A DNA stretch of 64,000 bases from Marinobacter lipolyticus SM19 (GTDB lineage Bacteria > Pseudomonadota > Gammaproteobacteria > Pseudomonadales > Oleiphilaceae): contig NZ_KE007326.1 of the NCBI RefSeq assembly GCF_000397065.2, positions 110,995-174,994 of the forward strand. Reading direction: 5' to 3'. The notes beneath the pieces are model-generated. The model was not told where the DNA came from. It was given only the letters and a program-made list of their open reading frames with translations, and made no database searches. Positions 1-8,826 of the stretch are shown here, piece after piece (the first letter of the stretch is position 1; each line of letters starts with the position of its first letter). The position numbers and the translations under genes are program-made.

Positions 1-62
1 GGACGGTCCCTGAAAGACTTCCCCACACTCGCCCCTCTATCTTGTGAGTTGGCCCGCGGAAA

Positions 63-1214
63 TCAGGCCTTGCCCAGTACCGAACGGGCAATGATCTCTT
101 TCATCACTTCCGAGGTGCCGCCATAGATCCGCTGCACTCGTGCGTCTATAAACGCCCGGGAAATCGGATATTCCGTGGTGTAACCGTAGCCGCCAAACAG
201 TTGCAGGCAGCCATCCGCCACCCGGCACTGCATTTCGGTGGCGCTGTACTTGGCCATGGAGGCGGTCGGGGCATCCAGTTCGCCGCGGTCGTACTGATCG
301 ATACACTGGTCCACGAAGGCGCGGTTCACCCGGTAATCGGTTTCCATACGGGCAATCTCAAAGCGGGTGTTTTGCAGTTGGGCCAGTTTCTGGCCGAACA
401 GTTCCCGCTCCTGGGCATACGCCACAGTCAGGTCGAGAGCGCCACGGGCGGCAGCCACGCCGAGGGCGCCGATCACCAGTCGCTCACGGGGCAGTTCCCG
501 CATCAGGTACATAAAGCCCTGCCCTTCCTCGCCGAGCAAGGCGGAGGCGGGGATGCGCATGTCGGAGAAAAACAGTTCCGAGGTGTCACCGGAATGCTGG
601 CCGATCTTGTCCAGATTGCGGCCCTTGCTGTAACCCGGCAGGGAGGTGTCCACCAGGAACAGGCTGATGCCGCGGGCACCGGCACTGGGATCAGTCTTGG
701 CCGCCACAATCACCATGTCCGCGTGCTGGCCGTTAGTGATAAAGGTCTTGGAACCGTTAAGGATATAGTCATCCCCATCTTTCACGGCACTGGTGCGGAT
801 CGCCTGCAGGTCACTGCCGGCGCCAGGTTCGGTCATGGCTATCGCGCCAACCGCCTCGCCGGAGACCATTTTAGGCAGCCACTGCTGCTTCTGTTCCTCA
901 TTACCGATGTGACTCAGGTAGGGGGCAACAATGTCGGAATGCACCATCACGTTGGTGGAGAGTGCGCCGAAGCCCAGCCGCGCCAGTTCCTCACCGACGA
1001 CCACGGAATACTGGAATGGCGCGCCGCAACCGCCGCAATCTTCCGGCACATCAACACACAACATGCCGGCATTTCCCAGGGTATTCCAAAGCTCACGGGG
1101 CACAATCCCGGATTTTTCCCAGGCTTCGTAATGGGGTCTCACCTCGGCTTCCAGAGCCTTTATGACGGACTCCCGGAACATCTCGAGCTCTTCTTTATCA
1201 ACATTGCTGGTCAT
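63..1214 (-). CDS. Acyl-CoA dehydrogenase family protein
   Basis: A 383-residue protein of the acyl-CoA dehydrogenase superfamily, which oxidises acyl-CoA thioesters to 2-enoyl-CoA using FAD and passes electrons to electron-transferring flavoprotein. The three-part fold is recognisable: helical N-terminus, a middle segment with the flavin-contacting MTEPGAGSD motif, and a C-terminal helical domain containing LFGGYGYTTEYP. A Glu in the ELPRERL segment (about residue 240) is in the usual catalytic-base region. The ATG at 1214 has a GGGAGA ribosome site six bases upstream. The gene lies 158 bp downstream of algC and is probably transcribed separately, because a 36-bp block at 1287-1322 matches the upstream region of the SDR gene at 19502. 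Substrate chain length cannot be told from sequence; long-chain or branched substrates are both possible. Confidence 0.9.
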   Translation of the reverse strand: MTSNVDKEELEMFRESVIKALEAEVRPHYEAWEKSGIVPRELWNTLGNAGMLCVDVPEDCGGCGAPFQYSVVVGEELARLGFGALSTNVMVHSDIVAPYLSHIGNEEQKQQWLPKMVSGEAVGAIAMTEPGAGSDLQAIRTSAVKDGDDYILNGSKTFITNGQHADMVIVAAKTDPSAGARGISLFLVDTSLPGYSKGRNLDKIGQHSGDTSELFFSDMRIPASALLGEEGQGFMYLMRELPRERLVIGALGVAAARGALDLTVAYAQERELFGQKLAQLQNTRFEIARMETDYRVNRAFVDQCIDQYDRGELDAPTASMAKYSATEMQCRVADGCLQLFGGYGYTTEYPISRAFIDARVQRIYGGTSEVMKEIIARSVLGKA

Positions 1215-1286
1215 GGGTTTCTCCCGCCAGTAAACGATTCAACTATGGTAGATGACAATCAGTCTGCCGCAGTCGCCGTTTTGGCA

Positions 1287-1322
1287 CCATGACATAACCA
1301 TGCAGAAAATTTGATAAAAAAT
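1287..1322 (-). promoter_or_regulatory. Upstream block shared with the SDR gene
   Basis: This 36-bp block starts 73 bp upstream of the acyl-CoA dehydrogenase start. It matches 20333-20368, upstream of the SDR dehydrogenase, at 29 of 36 positions by eye with no gaps. Fully conserved parts are CCATGACATA, AAAATTTG and TAAAAAAT (plus-strand reading). Same orientation and nearly the same distance to the start codon (73 and 70 bp) suggest a shared promoter or operator. The bound factor is unknown. Confidence 0.45.
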
Positions 1323-1372
1323 AACATCAACGAAACGTCACCGGGCTGCCCCCGAGGCATTGGTATAGGGCG

Positions 1373-2728
1373 TCAGGACGGGTTCAACCGCACCATTGCA
1401 TCCAGCAACTCAGCCGTCTTTTCCTTCATCAGCGCGATATCCCCCCGCGACTCCACATTCAACCGGACCAGCGGTTCGGTATTCGACATCCGGAGGTTGA
1501 AACGCCAGCGCTCAAACTCAACGCTCAGACCATCAACGTGGCTGACAGACAACGCATCCTGGCCATAGATCTCCTCAATTTTGGCAAGCAGTCGCGCCGG
1601 ATCATCAACTGAGCGATTGATTTCACCGCTGGCGGGATAGGCTTCAATACGGGCATCGATCAACGATGACAAGGGTTGACCGGTCTGACACAACCGTTCG
1701 GCAACCAGAAGCCAGGGAATCATGCCGCTGTCACAGTAGGCAAAGTCCCGGAAATAATGGTGGGCGCTCATTTCACCACCATACAAGGCATCTTCCTCAC
1801 GCATGCGTTGTTTGATGAATGCGTGTCCGGTCTTGCTTTCGATGGGAATGCCACCCGCCGCACGGACCATGTCCTGAGTATTCCAGGTCAGGCGTGGGTC
1901 ATGGATAATCTTTCCCCTGCCGACCTTGCGCAGAAACTGCTCCGCCAACAGTCCCACAATATAGTAGCCTTCGATAAACCGGCCCTTCTCGTCAAAGAAG
2001 AAACACCGGTCGTAGTCGCCATCCCAGGCAATGCCCATGTCAGCACCTTCGCGAATAACCGCCTCGGCAGTGACCGCGCGATTTTCCTCAAGAAGCGGGT
2101 TCGGAACCCCGTTGGGAAAGTGTCCGTTGGGTACATGATGCAATCGTACAAACTCAAAAGGCAGCCAGCGTGCCAATGAATCTATGACAGGCCCGGCTCC
2201 GCCGTTGCCGGCATTGACGACGACCCGCAGCGGTTTGATCGTGCTGCCGTCGATGTAGCCAAGCAAGTGATGGATATAATCGCCTTCCACCGCCAGCCTC
2301 TCCCGGCGCCCGGGAACCCGGGCATCCTCAAACGGCAGAGACACCCTGTCACGAATGGCATTCAGTCCGTTATCCGAACTGATCGGGCGCGATTGATGGC
2401 CGACCAGTTTCATACCGTTGTGATCCTTGGGGTTGTGGCTGGCCGTGACCATGATGCCACCGTCCATGCTGTAGTGGCTGGTGGCAAAATAGACCTGCTC
2501 GGTCCCGCACAGGCCGATGTCGTATACATTCGCACCGGCTGCCATCAGTCCGGCACTCAATGCGGCTGCGATCTCCGGGCTGGACAACCGGATGTCGTAC
2601 CCCACCACAACCTTGCGGGCATTGGTTAACTCTACATAAGCCCGCCCGATACGCTCCGCCAGTTCCGGATTTAACTGCTCGGGAACCCGACCGCGCAGGT
2701 CATAGGCTTTAAAACAGGAAACGTCCAT
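1373..2728 (-). CDS. algC: Phosphomannomutase / phosphoglucomutase AlgC
   Basis: AlgC interconverts mannose-6-phosphate and mannose-1-phosphate, the second step toward GDP-mannuronate; family members also serve LPS and rhamnolipid precursors. The 451-residue product shows the phosphoserine loop TASHNP (Ser97), the metal loop DGDYDR, the sugar-binding segment GEMSAHHYF and the phosphate-binding RMSNTEP near the C-terminus. An in-frame upstream extension exists, but the ATG at 2728 has GGAG seven bases upstream and gives the family-typical start MDVSCFKAYDLRG. It is the last gene of the alginate cluster, 82 bp after algA with a strong hairpin between them. In P. aeruginosa algC lies elsewhere on the chromosome, so its place here is notable. 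Confidence 0.95.
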   Translation of the reverse strand: MDVSCFKAYDLRGRVPEQLNPELAERIGRAYVELTNARKVVVGYDIRLSSPEIAAALSAGLMAAGANVYDIGLCGTEQVYFATSHYSMDGGIMVTASHNPKDHNGMKLVGHQSRPISSDNGLNAIRDRVSLPFEDARVPGRRERLAVEGDYIHHLLGYIDGSTIKPLRVVVNAGNGGAGPVIDSLARWLPFEFVRLHHVPNGHFPNGVPNPLLEENRAVTAEAVIREGADMGIAWDGDYDRCFFFDEKGRFIEGYYIVGLLAEQFLRKVGRGKIIHDPRLTWNTQDMVRAAGGIPIESKTGHAFIKQRMREEDALYGGEMSAHHYFRDFAYCDSGMIPWLLVAERLCQTGQPLSSLIDARIEAYPASGEINRSVDDPARLLAKIEEIYGQDALSVSHVDGLSVEFERWRFNLRMSNTEPLVRLNVESRGDIALMKEKTAELLDAMVRLNPS

Positions 2729-2763
2729 AACGTATTCTCCATCAATCCTTAGATCAGTGGCAC

Positions 2764-2801
2764 GGCCCCTTATGCCAGTCAGAGGCACTGCATAAGGGGC
2801 C
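2764..2801 (-). promoter_or_regulatory. Perfect 11-bp hairpin between algA and algC
   Basis: GGCCCCTTATG at 2764-2774 is perfectly complementary to 2791-2801, leaving a 16-nt loop. No T-tract follows on the minus strand. It is more likely an attenuator, processing site or mRNA stabiliser that sets algC relative to algA than a full terminator. Confidence 0.5.
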
Positions 2802-2810
2802 GGACCAGCC

Positions 2811-4274
2811 TTACACCATCTCTGACATGACTGGAATCTTGTCTTCCTCAACCTCGGGCTTGGGCGTGGCACGACCGTATCGGTCATCCAATCGCTCAAT
2901 ATCATCCTCGCCAAGGTAAGCGCCGGACTGGACTTCAATCAGCTCCAGAGGAATGCAGCCCGGGTTAAATAGCCGGTGCACGGCGCCAATGGGAATGTAG
3001 GTGGATTCGTTTTCTGACAGCAGAAACGTTTCTTCATCACGAGTCACCTCGGCGGTACCTCGTACAATGATCCAGTGCTCGGCCCGGTGATGATGTTTCT
3101 GCAGCGACAGACGTTCGCCCGGTTTAACGGTTATGCGCTTAACCTGGAACCGGTTGCCCATATCAATGCTGTCGTAACTGCCCCATGGGCGGTACACCTG
3201 GCGGTGCGTGCGGGTTTCCGTGCGCTGCTCACCATTCAGCCGCTTTACCAGTTTCTTGACGTCCTGCACGTTGTCCCGGTGGGCCACCATCAGTGCATCC
3301 TTGGTGTCGACCACCACCAGGTCTTTCACGCCGACCATGGCCACCAGTTTGTCCGACGAGTGCACCAGACAACCATTGCTGTCTTCCAGACAGGCATCGC
3401 CCAGAACCGCATTGGCCTGCTCGTCCTTGTCGGTCACTTCCCAGATAGTGGACCAGGAGCCAACGTCGCTCCAGCCTGCATCCATGGGTACCAGCAGGGC
3501 TTTCGATGTTTTTTCCATCACCGCGTAATCAATGGAATCGTCCGGGCAGTGCTCGAAGATTTCCGCCGGGATTCGGGTGAACTCCATATCCCGTTCAAAG
3601 CGCCGGGCTGCCAGAAGGCAGGTATCATAGATATCGGGGCTGTGTTTCTTGAGTTCTGCCAGGTAGGTGTCTGCCCGGAACATGAACATGCCGCTGTTCC
3701 AGAAGTAGCCACCGGCGGACAGCAACGCTGCAGCCTTCTCGGCATCGGGTTTTTCGATGAAACGTGAAACAGGTCTGGCAGCACCTGGTGCCTCATCAGA
3801 CCGGCCGGCGGCAATATAGCCGTAGCCGGTTTCCGGACGGGTCGGCGTAATGCCAAACAACACCAGGCCACCCGATCGCGCGGCTTCCTGGCCCCGGGCA
3901 ATGGCGCTCTGAAATGCCTCGACATCCTCAATCGCGTGGTCGGCAGGCAACACCAGCATGATGGCCTTGGGATCTTTGCGCGCCACCTCGATAGCCGCCA
4001 GTGCCACCGCAGGCGCGGTATTACGACCAAACGGCTCCAGTAGCGTCGTCATGGGCTTACGGCCAATTGCCTCCAGTTGCTCTTTGACAATAAACCGGTG
4101 CTCGTCATTAGCCACGACCACCGGTGCCTCGGTTTCAGCGACAGGGAGCCTGCACAGAGTCTCCTGCAACATAGTCTGCTCCCCCACCAATGGAAGGAAC
4201 TGTTTGGGGTAAGCCTGGCGCGACAGAGGCCAAAGCCGTGAACCATTACCACCTGAAAGTATGACTGGAATCAT
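2811..4274 (-). CDS. algA: Bifunctional mannose-6-phosphate isomerase / mannose-1-phosphate guanylyltransferase AlgA
   Basis: This 487-residue type II enzyme catalyses the first step (fructose-6-P to mannose-6-P) and the third step (mannose-1-P plus GTP to GDP-mannose) of alginate precursor synthesis. The N-terminal nucleotidyltransferase domain opens with ILSGGNGSRLWPLSR and carries the FIEKP signature near residue 170. The C-terminal cupin-type isomerase domain has the metal-binding QKHHHRAEHW region at about 400-415. The start was set at 4274, where AGGAG lies seven bases upstream, rather than at an upstream in-frame ATG. It follows algL by 85 bp. In Pseudomonas algA closes the operon; here algC follows it. 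Confidence 0.96.
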   Translation of the reverse strand: MIPVILSGGNGSRLWPLSRQAYPKQFLPLVGEQTMLQETLCRLPVAETEAPVVVANDEHRFIVKEQLEAIGRKPMTTLLEPFGRNTAPAVALAAIEVARKDPKAIMLVLPADHAIEDVEAFQSAIARGQEAARSGGLVLFGITPTRPETGYGYIAAGRSDEAPGAARPVSRFIEKPDAEKAAALLSAGGYFWNSGMFMFRADTYLAELKKHSPDIYDTCLLAARRFERDMEFTRIPAEIFEHCPDDSIDYAVMEKTSKALLVPMDAGWSDVGSWSTIWEVTDKDEQANAVLGDACLEDSNGCLVHSSDKLVAMVGVKDLVVVDTKDALMVAHRDNVQDVKKLVKRLNGEQRTETRTHRQVYRPWGSYDSIDMGNRFQVKRITVKPGERLSLQKHHHRAEHWIIVRGTAEVTRDEETFLLSENESTYIPIGAVHRLFNPGCIPLELIEVQSGAYLGEDDIERLDDRYGRATPKPEVEEDKIPVMSEMV

Positions 4275-4359
4275 CGTTCTGCTCCTTTGCTCATGAATGA
4301 CGTACTGCAAAAACGTCAGTTAACGTATTCATCGGGGCGACCTGTGAAGTCAGAGCCCC

Positions 4360-5544
4360 TTACGAACTACTGCTAAGCATGATGTTGCTGGGTGGATTGG
4401 GCTGCGAGCCGTCTGGCCACAGCGGGTTGATCTGATACAGATAAGAGATATCGCCACCCAATCGGGTGGACTTCATCGGTCGATGCTCGTCGAGGAATGT
4501 CGGCATCCCCTCAAGGGCATCCCAGGTGGCTTGCCAGGGTTCCATCCAGGCCAGTGACCAGGATTTATAGAGTCCATCAACAATCTGCTCGTACCCGGTA
4601 ATGCTCTCGATACGCTGCGGGTCCGCCAGCCCCGCGACAACGTTCTGGGCCATGCTCGGAAATTCGTCCCGGTAGCGGCCATAAACGGAATTGCCGTTTA
4701 CTTCCGCAAACACAGCAATCATGGTCAGTGGCTGCATGGCGTAGTTCATGTACTCCAGCGCCCGAGTCTCCCGGCTAAGCTCCTTGGGCAGATAGCCCTC
4801 ATCCGTAATCTGCCCCATCGCCTCGTCGAACTTGGACACCGACCAGTTCCAGTCGCCGCAATCCTGGGTCGCGACAGCTGACGACATAACGGCCCAGGCC
4901 GCCCAGTAATCGTGATTGTTAACCTTCCGGGGTTCCCGGTCGGTGTAGTACTCGCGGACTCCGTCGCTCAAGCGACGGAACCAGTCTTCAATTCGAGCGG
5001 TTCGCTGCAGGTCCGCTGTCGCTTCCGGGGCGGAGGCACGCATCCTGAGGTAAGCGTTGGCGGCCGCAGCCAGTGCCCACTTACGCACTGCCTGGCCGAC
5101 ATGGTTGATGTCGTCGGTCAGCAATGCGTCAGCCGAGGCCCACTCATCCAGGTTGTCCAGAACGCAGTGCATTGCTTCGGAACCGTAACCATCAACCTGA
5201 TAGTCATCCGCCGCTGCAATCACAGCCTTCTCAAAGCTACGTATTTTGTTGGTTGCCTCTTTGTACTCCTCATAGGCTTGCTCGTTCAGCTCGTTCCTCG
5301 CGCTATCGCTGCCCTCATATTTGCTGGTAAGCGACAAAGACCCGACATGCGGTTCTACCCGCTCGCAATCATAGTCTCCGCCGCCATCGTTTTCCGGTGT
5401 CTGGTAGTAGCCAACCGGGGCTCGCAGCTCTCCGCCCAGGCATTGGCCCGCATTTACGCTGCTCACACCAAAGGCCGCAGAGATCGCGGTACACAGAAGC
5501 ATCCGGCCCCAGTGTCGATGTTCAGAGCGTTGTTGGATTCGCAT
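4360..5544 (-). CDS. algL: Periplasmic alginate lyase AlgL (PL5)
   Basis: AlgL cleaves polymannuronate by beta-elimination in the periplasm, clearing polymer that fails to be exported. The 394-residue product has an N-terminal signal peptide (basic start, hydrophobic core to about residue 32). It carries the PL5 signatures LTSKYEGSDSAR (around 72-83) and NNHDYW (209-214), which contain the catalytic Lys and Asn/His residues of this family. The C-terminal tail is Ser/Pro-rich. It lies 33 bp downstream of algX and 85 bp before algA. In P. aeruginosa the algX-algL pair precedes algI; here it follows algF. Confidence 0.93.
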   Translation of the reverse strand: MRIQQRSEHRHWGRMLLCTAISAAFGVSSVNAGQCLGGELRAPVGYYQTPENDGGGDYDCERVEPHVGSLSLTSKYEGSDSARNELNEQAYEEYKEATNKIRSFEKAVIAAADDYQVDGYGSEAMHCVLDNLDEWASADALLTDDINHVGQAVRKWALAAAANAYLRMRASAPEATADLQRTARIEDWFRRLSDGVREYYTDREPRKVNNHDYWAAWAVMSSAVATQDCGDWNWSVSKFDEAMGQITDEGYLPKELSRETRALEYMNYAMQPLTMIAVFAEVNGNSVYGRYRDEFPSMAQNVVAGLADPQRIESITGYEQIVDGLYKSWSLAWMEPWQATWDALEGMPTFLDEHRPMKSTRLGGDISYLYQINPLWPDGSQPNPPSNIMLSSSS

Positions 5545-5577
5545 GGTCGTCCTCTCTATGCGTTGGATGAATATGCG

Positions 5578-7002
5578 TCAGATGTCCTGACGCCGGCAGA
5601 TTTTCGTAGTCACGGTCAATCCCTCGGTGACCTCTTCTGGCTTGAGCTCAAGATCCAGCGACATGAACAGCTCATCGTTCCATTCCGGCCCTTCGGGCAG
5701 CTCGAAGACGAACCGGCCGGGGGTTTCAACCCGCGAGCCATATTCCATGTCAACACGATCCTTGCGTCCGAAGACGTACCAGATAAACGCATCGACCTCT
5801 TTAACGCCCGGGTCGCTGAACTGCAGGTCAACGACGTATTCGTTGCTGGGCATTTCAATGAACTGGCCACCACCGTTGTAAAGCACTTCGTTGGTTCCGG
5901 CCTTGACGCGCGTGGTTTTCTGCAGCACCGGTTTCTGGTTCTCGCAGGCGCCGCTGATCATCGGCGTGACCTGGCGATAGAACTCCACACTGTCGAGGTT
6001 GTGATAGCCCGGCACTTCCCAGATCATGATCTTCGGCGGTGATTCCCGGAAGTTATCGGACAGCAGATACTCATACATGGAGCCGTCGTAACTGCCACCC
6101 GCTACCGCAACGTTGAGGACCTCGACTCCCAGGAACTCCTGCAGAGCGCCCACAAAATTGTAATCATGGGCGCCCTTGCTGTTACTGGTCCCCACCAGGG
6201 TGATTGGTGGCAGTTCCTGGTCACCAAACAGAGCGCTGGCTTCCGCAGACTGGCCTGTGCCAGACGACTCAGTACGGAACTCATCCACGTACTGCGAGCC
6301 GTATTCAAAACCACAGATCCGTTTCACCGCATCCTGCAGCGAACCATCCTTTCTGATCAGGCCCGACCGACGAGTCACGAACTCCTGCTGCGACAGCGTC
6401 TGATAGGCCGGCATGTCCTTGATGCGCTCCGCCACGATTTTTGCGGTCCGGCGCGCACCGTAGGGTGTCCAGTGATGATCCCGCTTGAAGAAGAAAGCAT
6501 CTTCACGTGACTCTTCATTCAGCAGTGGCGTCAAATCCGGCACCACCAGCCCAGCCTGGCGGAACCGCTCCAAAGCATCGGCGTAGTTTTTGCGGGCAAC
6601 ACTCCAGCTGAAAGGTACCGGTGATATCTGTGGCAAGAGGTCCGGATGAACCAGCCCTTTTGTCGGCTGGAACACCATTACCAGCTCGGTACCAGTGGTT
6701 TCTTTCAAGTGCCGGGCGAAACGCCTCAGATGTTTCAGCCCCTCCAGATCCGGTCCGAACTGCTCCACCAGTTCAGCCTCCGAACGGAACAGCCAGCCAT
6801 CCTTGCCTTGAACCAGCATCTTGAAATTCTTCAGATAACTGGTGTCGTAGCTGGAGGGGTGCGCCGTCAGCGGACAAAGGTCACAACAACGTTCGATGTC
6901 ATATTCAGGCGCCTCCGTGGCGCTGGCATTTATCCCAGCACCACCGAGCAGACCGAACAGGACCAGCGCCCATAACCCACGACCTCTGAACACGCGCTTC
7001 AT
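5578..7002 (-). CDS. algX: Alginate O-acetyltransferase AlgX
   Basis: AlgX is the periplasmic enzyme that transfers acetyl groups onto mannuronate and is part of the trans-envelope export complex. The 474-residue product has a signal peptide (to about residue 28), a Cys-rich segment (CCDLC), an SGNH-hydrolase-like domain with RDHHWTP (Asp175, His177) and the serine loop GTSNS at 271-275. These match the Asp-His-Ser triad of the family. The C-terminal ~130 residues fit the carbohydrate-binding module. The start codon overlaps the algF stop by four bases (ATGA), which implies translational coupling. Confidence 0.93.
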   Translation of the reverse strand: MKRVFRGRGLWALVLFGLLGGAGINASATEAPEYDIERCCDLCPLTAHPSSYDTSYLKNFKMLVQGKDGWLFRSEAELVEQFGPDLEGLKHLRRFARHLKETTGTELVMVFQPTKGLVHPDLLPQISPVPFSWSVARKNYADALERFRQAGLVVPDLTPLLNEESREDAFFFKRDHHWTPYGARRTAKIVAERIKDMPAYQTLSQQEFVTRRSGLIRKDGSLQDAVKRICGFEYGSQYVDEFRTESSGTGQSAEASALFGDQELPPITLVGTSNSKGAHDYNFVGALQEFLGVEVLNVAVAGGSYDGSMYEYLLSDNFRESPPKIMIWEVPGYHNLDSVEFYRQVTPMISGACENQKPVLQKTTRVKAGTNEVLYNGGGQFIEMPSNEYVVDLQFSDPGVKEVDAFIWYVFGRKDRVDMEYGSRVETPGRFVFELPEGPEWNDELFMSLDLELKPEEVTEGLTVTTKICRRQDI

Positions 7003-7652
7003 ACCGACGTATCCACCCGGCTTTCAGCAACCACGAGCCGGGGCTTGCCGCCGACATCAATCGCGAACACGCTGAATACCTTGCCGCGCTGAAGATTGAC
7101 CTCGCCGGTCTTAGCCAACGCCTTATTACTCTGGAAGGCGCCCAGCGCAATCTTAACGGCGTTGATCTCGCGATTGGCCACATCAAGAGAGTCCACCGCA
7201 TCGATCACTGCAACCTTGCCGTCAGACGTTTTCAGGGTGACTCCGCCGTTACGGGTCAGGTTGTAGAAAGACAACAATGCTTTTCGCGGATTGTCGAAAG
7301 TGACGTCTTTAATCACTTTCACCTGCCCGGAATCGAGCACAACCACGGTGTAGAACTCGTCCGTTTTCATGGTGACGGAGGTCTGCTGGCCGGCCACATC
7401 CACCTGATACCGGCCTTCCGGAAGGTAAATGTAAGGGCTCGCTTCCAGCGGGGACACTTCCTTGATTACCTTGTCGCCAACGGTGGCCTGGGCCAGGGCG
7501 CCGCTGGCATCTGCGTTCATCACACGAATGAACGCCGCCCCGTCCGGTGCTTCAGCGGCATACAGCGCATCTTCTCCGGCCTGGGCCATGTTCATGGAGA
7601 CCAGCAAGCTGCTGATCAGGGCAAAAAAAGCGGTATGCATCAGTGCTCTCAT
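6999..7652 (-). CDS. algF: Alginate O-acetylation adaptor AlgF
   Basis: AlgF is a periplasmic protein required for alginate O-acetylation with AlgI, AlgJ and AlgX; it has no known catalytic activity. The 217-residue product has a signal peptide ending near AQA, then beta-rich sequence with PYIYLPEGRYQVDV and a C-terminal FSVFAIDVGGKPRLVVAES segment typical of the family. Two ATGs lie just upstream in frame (7661, 7658); the ATG at 7652 is chosen because it sits nine bases from the GAGG site. Its end overlaps the algX start. Confidence 0.9.
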   Translation of the reverse strand: MRALMHTAFFALISSLLVSMNMAQAGEDALYAAEAPDGAAFIRVMNADASGALAQATVGDKVIKEVSPLEASPYIYLPEGRYQVDVAGQQTSVTMKTDEFYTVVVLDSGQVKVIKDVTFDNPRKALLSFYNLTRNGGVTLKTSDGKVAVIDAVDSLDVANREINAVKIALGAFQSNKALAKTGEVNLQRGKVFSVFAIDVGGKPRLVVAESRVDTSV

Positions 7653-7663
7653 TTTCATCATCC

Positions 7664-8815
7664 TCAGGGGTTGGTTTCAGAATGGCTATCCGCTTGTGCG
7701 GTCAGCATGTTGTCGGCCTGACGGAACCATGCCAGGGCCTGCCCGGACTCCAGTGGCTGAGCCAGGTAACGCTCGGGAAACTCCCAGATCACCAATTGCG
7801 GCGGTTGATCCCGGAAGTCGGAAGAGTTCAGATAGCTGACCATGGGCACGATGGGCCCATCGCCCTCTTCGGCCACGTTGATCAGGTCCCGGCCCAGATG
7901 CTTGCGCAAGGCGCCAGGAAAATCCCACAATTCGTTGGCGCTGTAGCTTGTGCCCACCAGCACCGTGCTGGTTGAGTCATCACCAAACAGGGCGTCGGCA
8001 TCCGCCTGATCATCGCCATCAGCGCGAGTGGTTCGCGGTATCAGCTGATCCGGTGCGGGACCGTATTCGCTGAAAGCAGGATCCACCGGTATGTAATTCA
8101 GCAAGTCACCCCGATGCTCCACAGGCTGGCCTAAGGAAGTCACAAAGGTTTTTTCGCCCCAGGAAAGGCCATTGAACCGGGCACGGATATACTCGGCGGC
8201 GCCTTTGGCGAACAGGTTCGCGCCGGCGGGAGTCCAATGGGTATCCGTTCTCAGAAAAACGGGCTCGCCGTGACGTTGCGCCTGCTCCAGTGCGGGTTTC
8301 AGCTCTGGGGCCGGAATTCCCGCTTGTGCCAATGACTGCTGGAACGCCTCATACAACGACGCCATCACCGGCTCGGGACGAGTGCTTCCCAGTTTCTCCG
8401 AATAGATGCGAGCCTTGGCAGGTACCACTAGCACGACCAGGGGAATACCCTCGGCCAGCAAGTGGTCGGCGATTTGCTGAACACGATGCAGGTTACGGTT
8501 GACCACCTCTCCGTCACGGCTGGCCGGGTAGATCTCTTCGTCGGTGAACAGCCATTCGTCCTGGCCGACCACGACGCCTTGTCTGCCCTCATCAAAGAGC
8601 GTGTAGTTGATGGCAGCCCACAGGTTCGTGCCCAGATCCTTGGCAGGAAACTGCTCGTCGTAATGACTCTCCAGATGTCTGGCCAACTCACCGTTAACCG
8701 GACTGAGTCCTGTTTTCGCCTTATAGCCAAACAGCGGCCGCAGGGACAAAGCGCCCAGAACGAGGACCAGTGCTATAAAGAGAAATGCCGTGATTCGTGC
8801 AGATGTTTTGGTCAT
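7664..8815 (-). CDS. algJ: Alginate O-acetyltransferase AlgJ
   Basis: AlgJ is an inner-membrane-anchored SGNH-like acetyltransferase that works between AlgI and AlgX in periplasmic alginate acetylation. The 383-residue protein has one N-terminal membrane segment (about 8-26). It has the DTHWTP motif (Asp191, His193) and the GTSYS serine loop (288-292), together the expected Asp-His-Ser triad. Position and length match P. aeruginosa AlgJ closely. It starts 11 bp after algI and ends about a dozen bases before the algF start. Confidence 0.93.
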   Translation of the reverse strand: MTKTSARITAFLFIALVLVLGALSLRPLFGYKAKTGLSPVNGELARHLESHYDEQFPAKDLGTNLWAAINYTLFDEGRQGVVVGQDEWLFTDEEIYPASRDGEVVNRNLHRVQQIADHLLAEGIPLVVLVVPAKARIYSEKLGSTRPEPVMASLYEAFQQSLAQAGIPAPELKPALEQAQRHGEPVFLRTDTHWTPAGANLFAKGAAEYIRARFNGLSWGEKTFVTSLGQPVEHRGDLLNYIPVDPAFSEYGPAPDQLIPRTTRADGDDQADADALFGDDSTSTVLVGTSYSANELWDFPGALRKHLGRDLINVAEEGDGPIVPMVSYLNSSDFRDQPPQLVIWEFPERYLAQPLESGQALAWFRQADNMLTAQADSHSETNP

Positions 8816-8826
8816 CTATTTCACCC

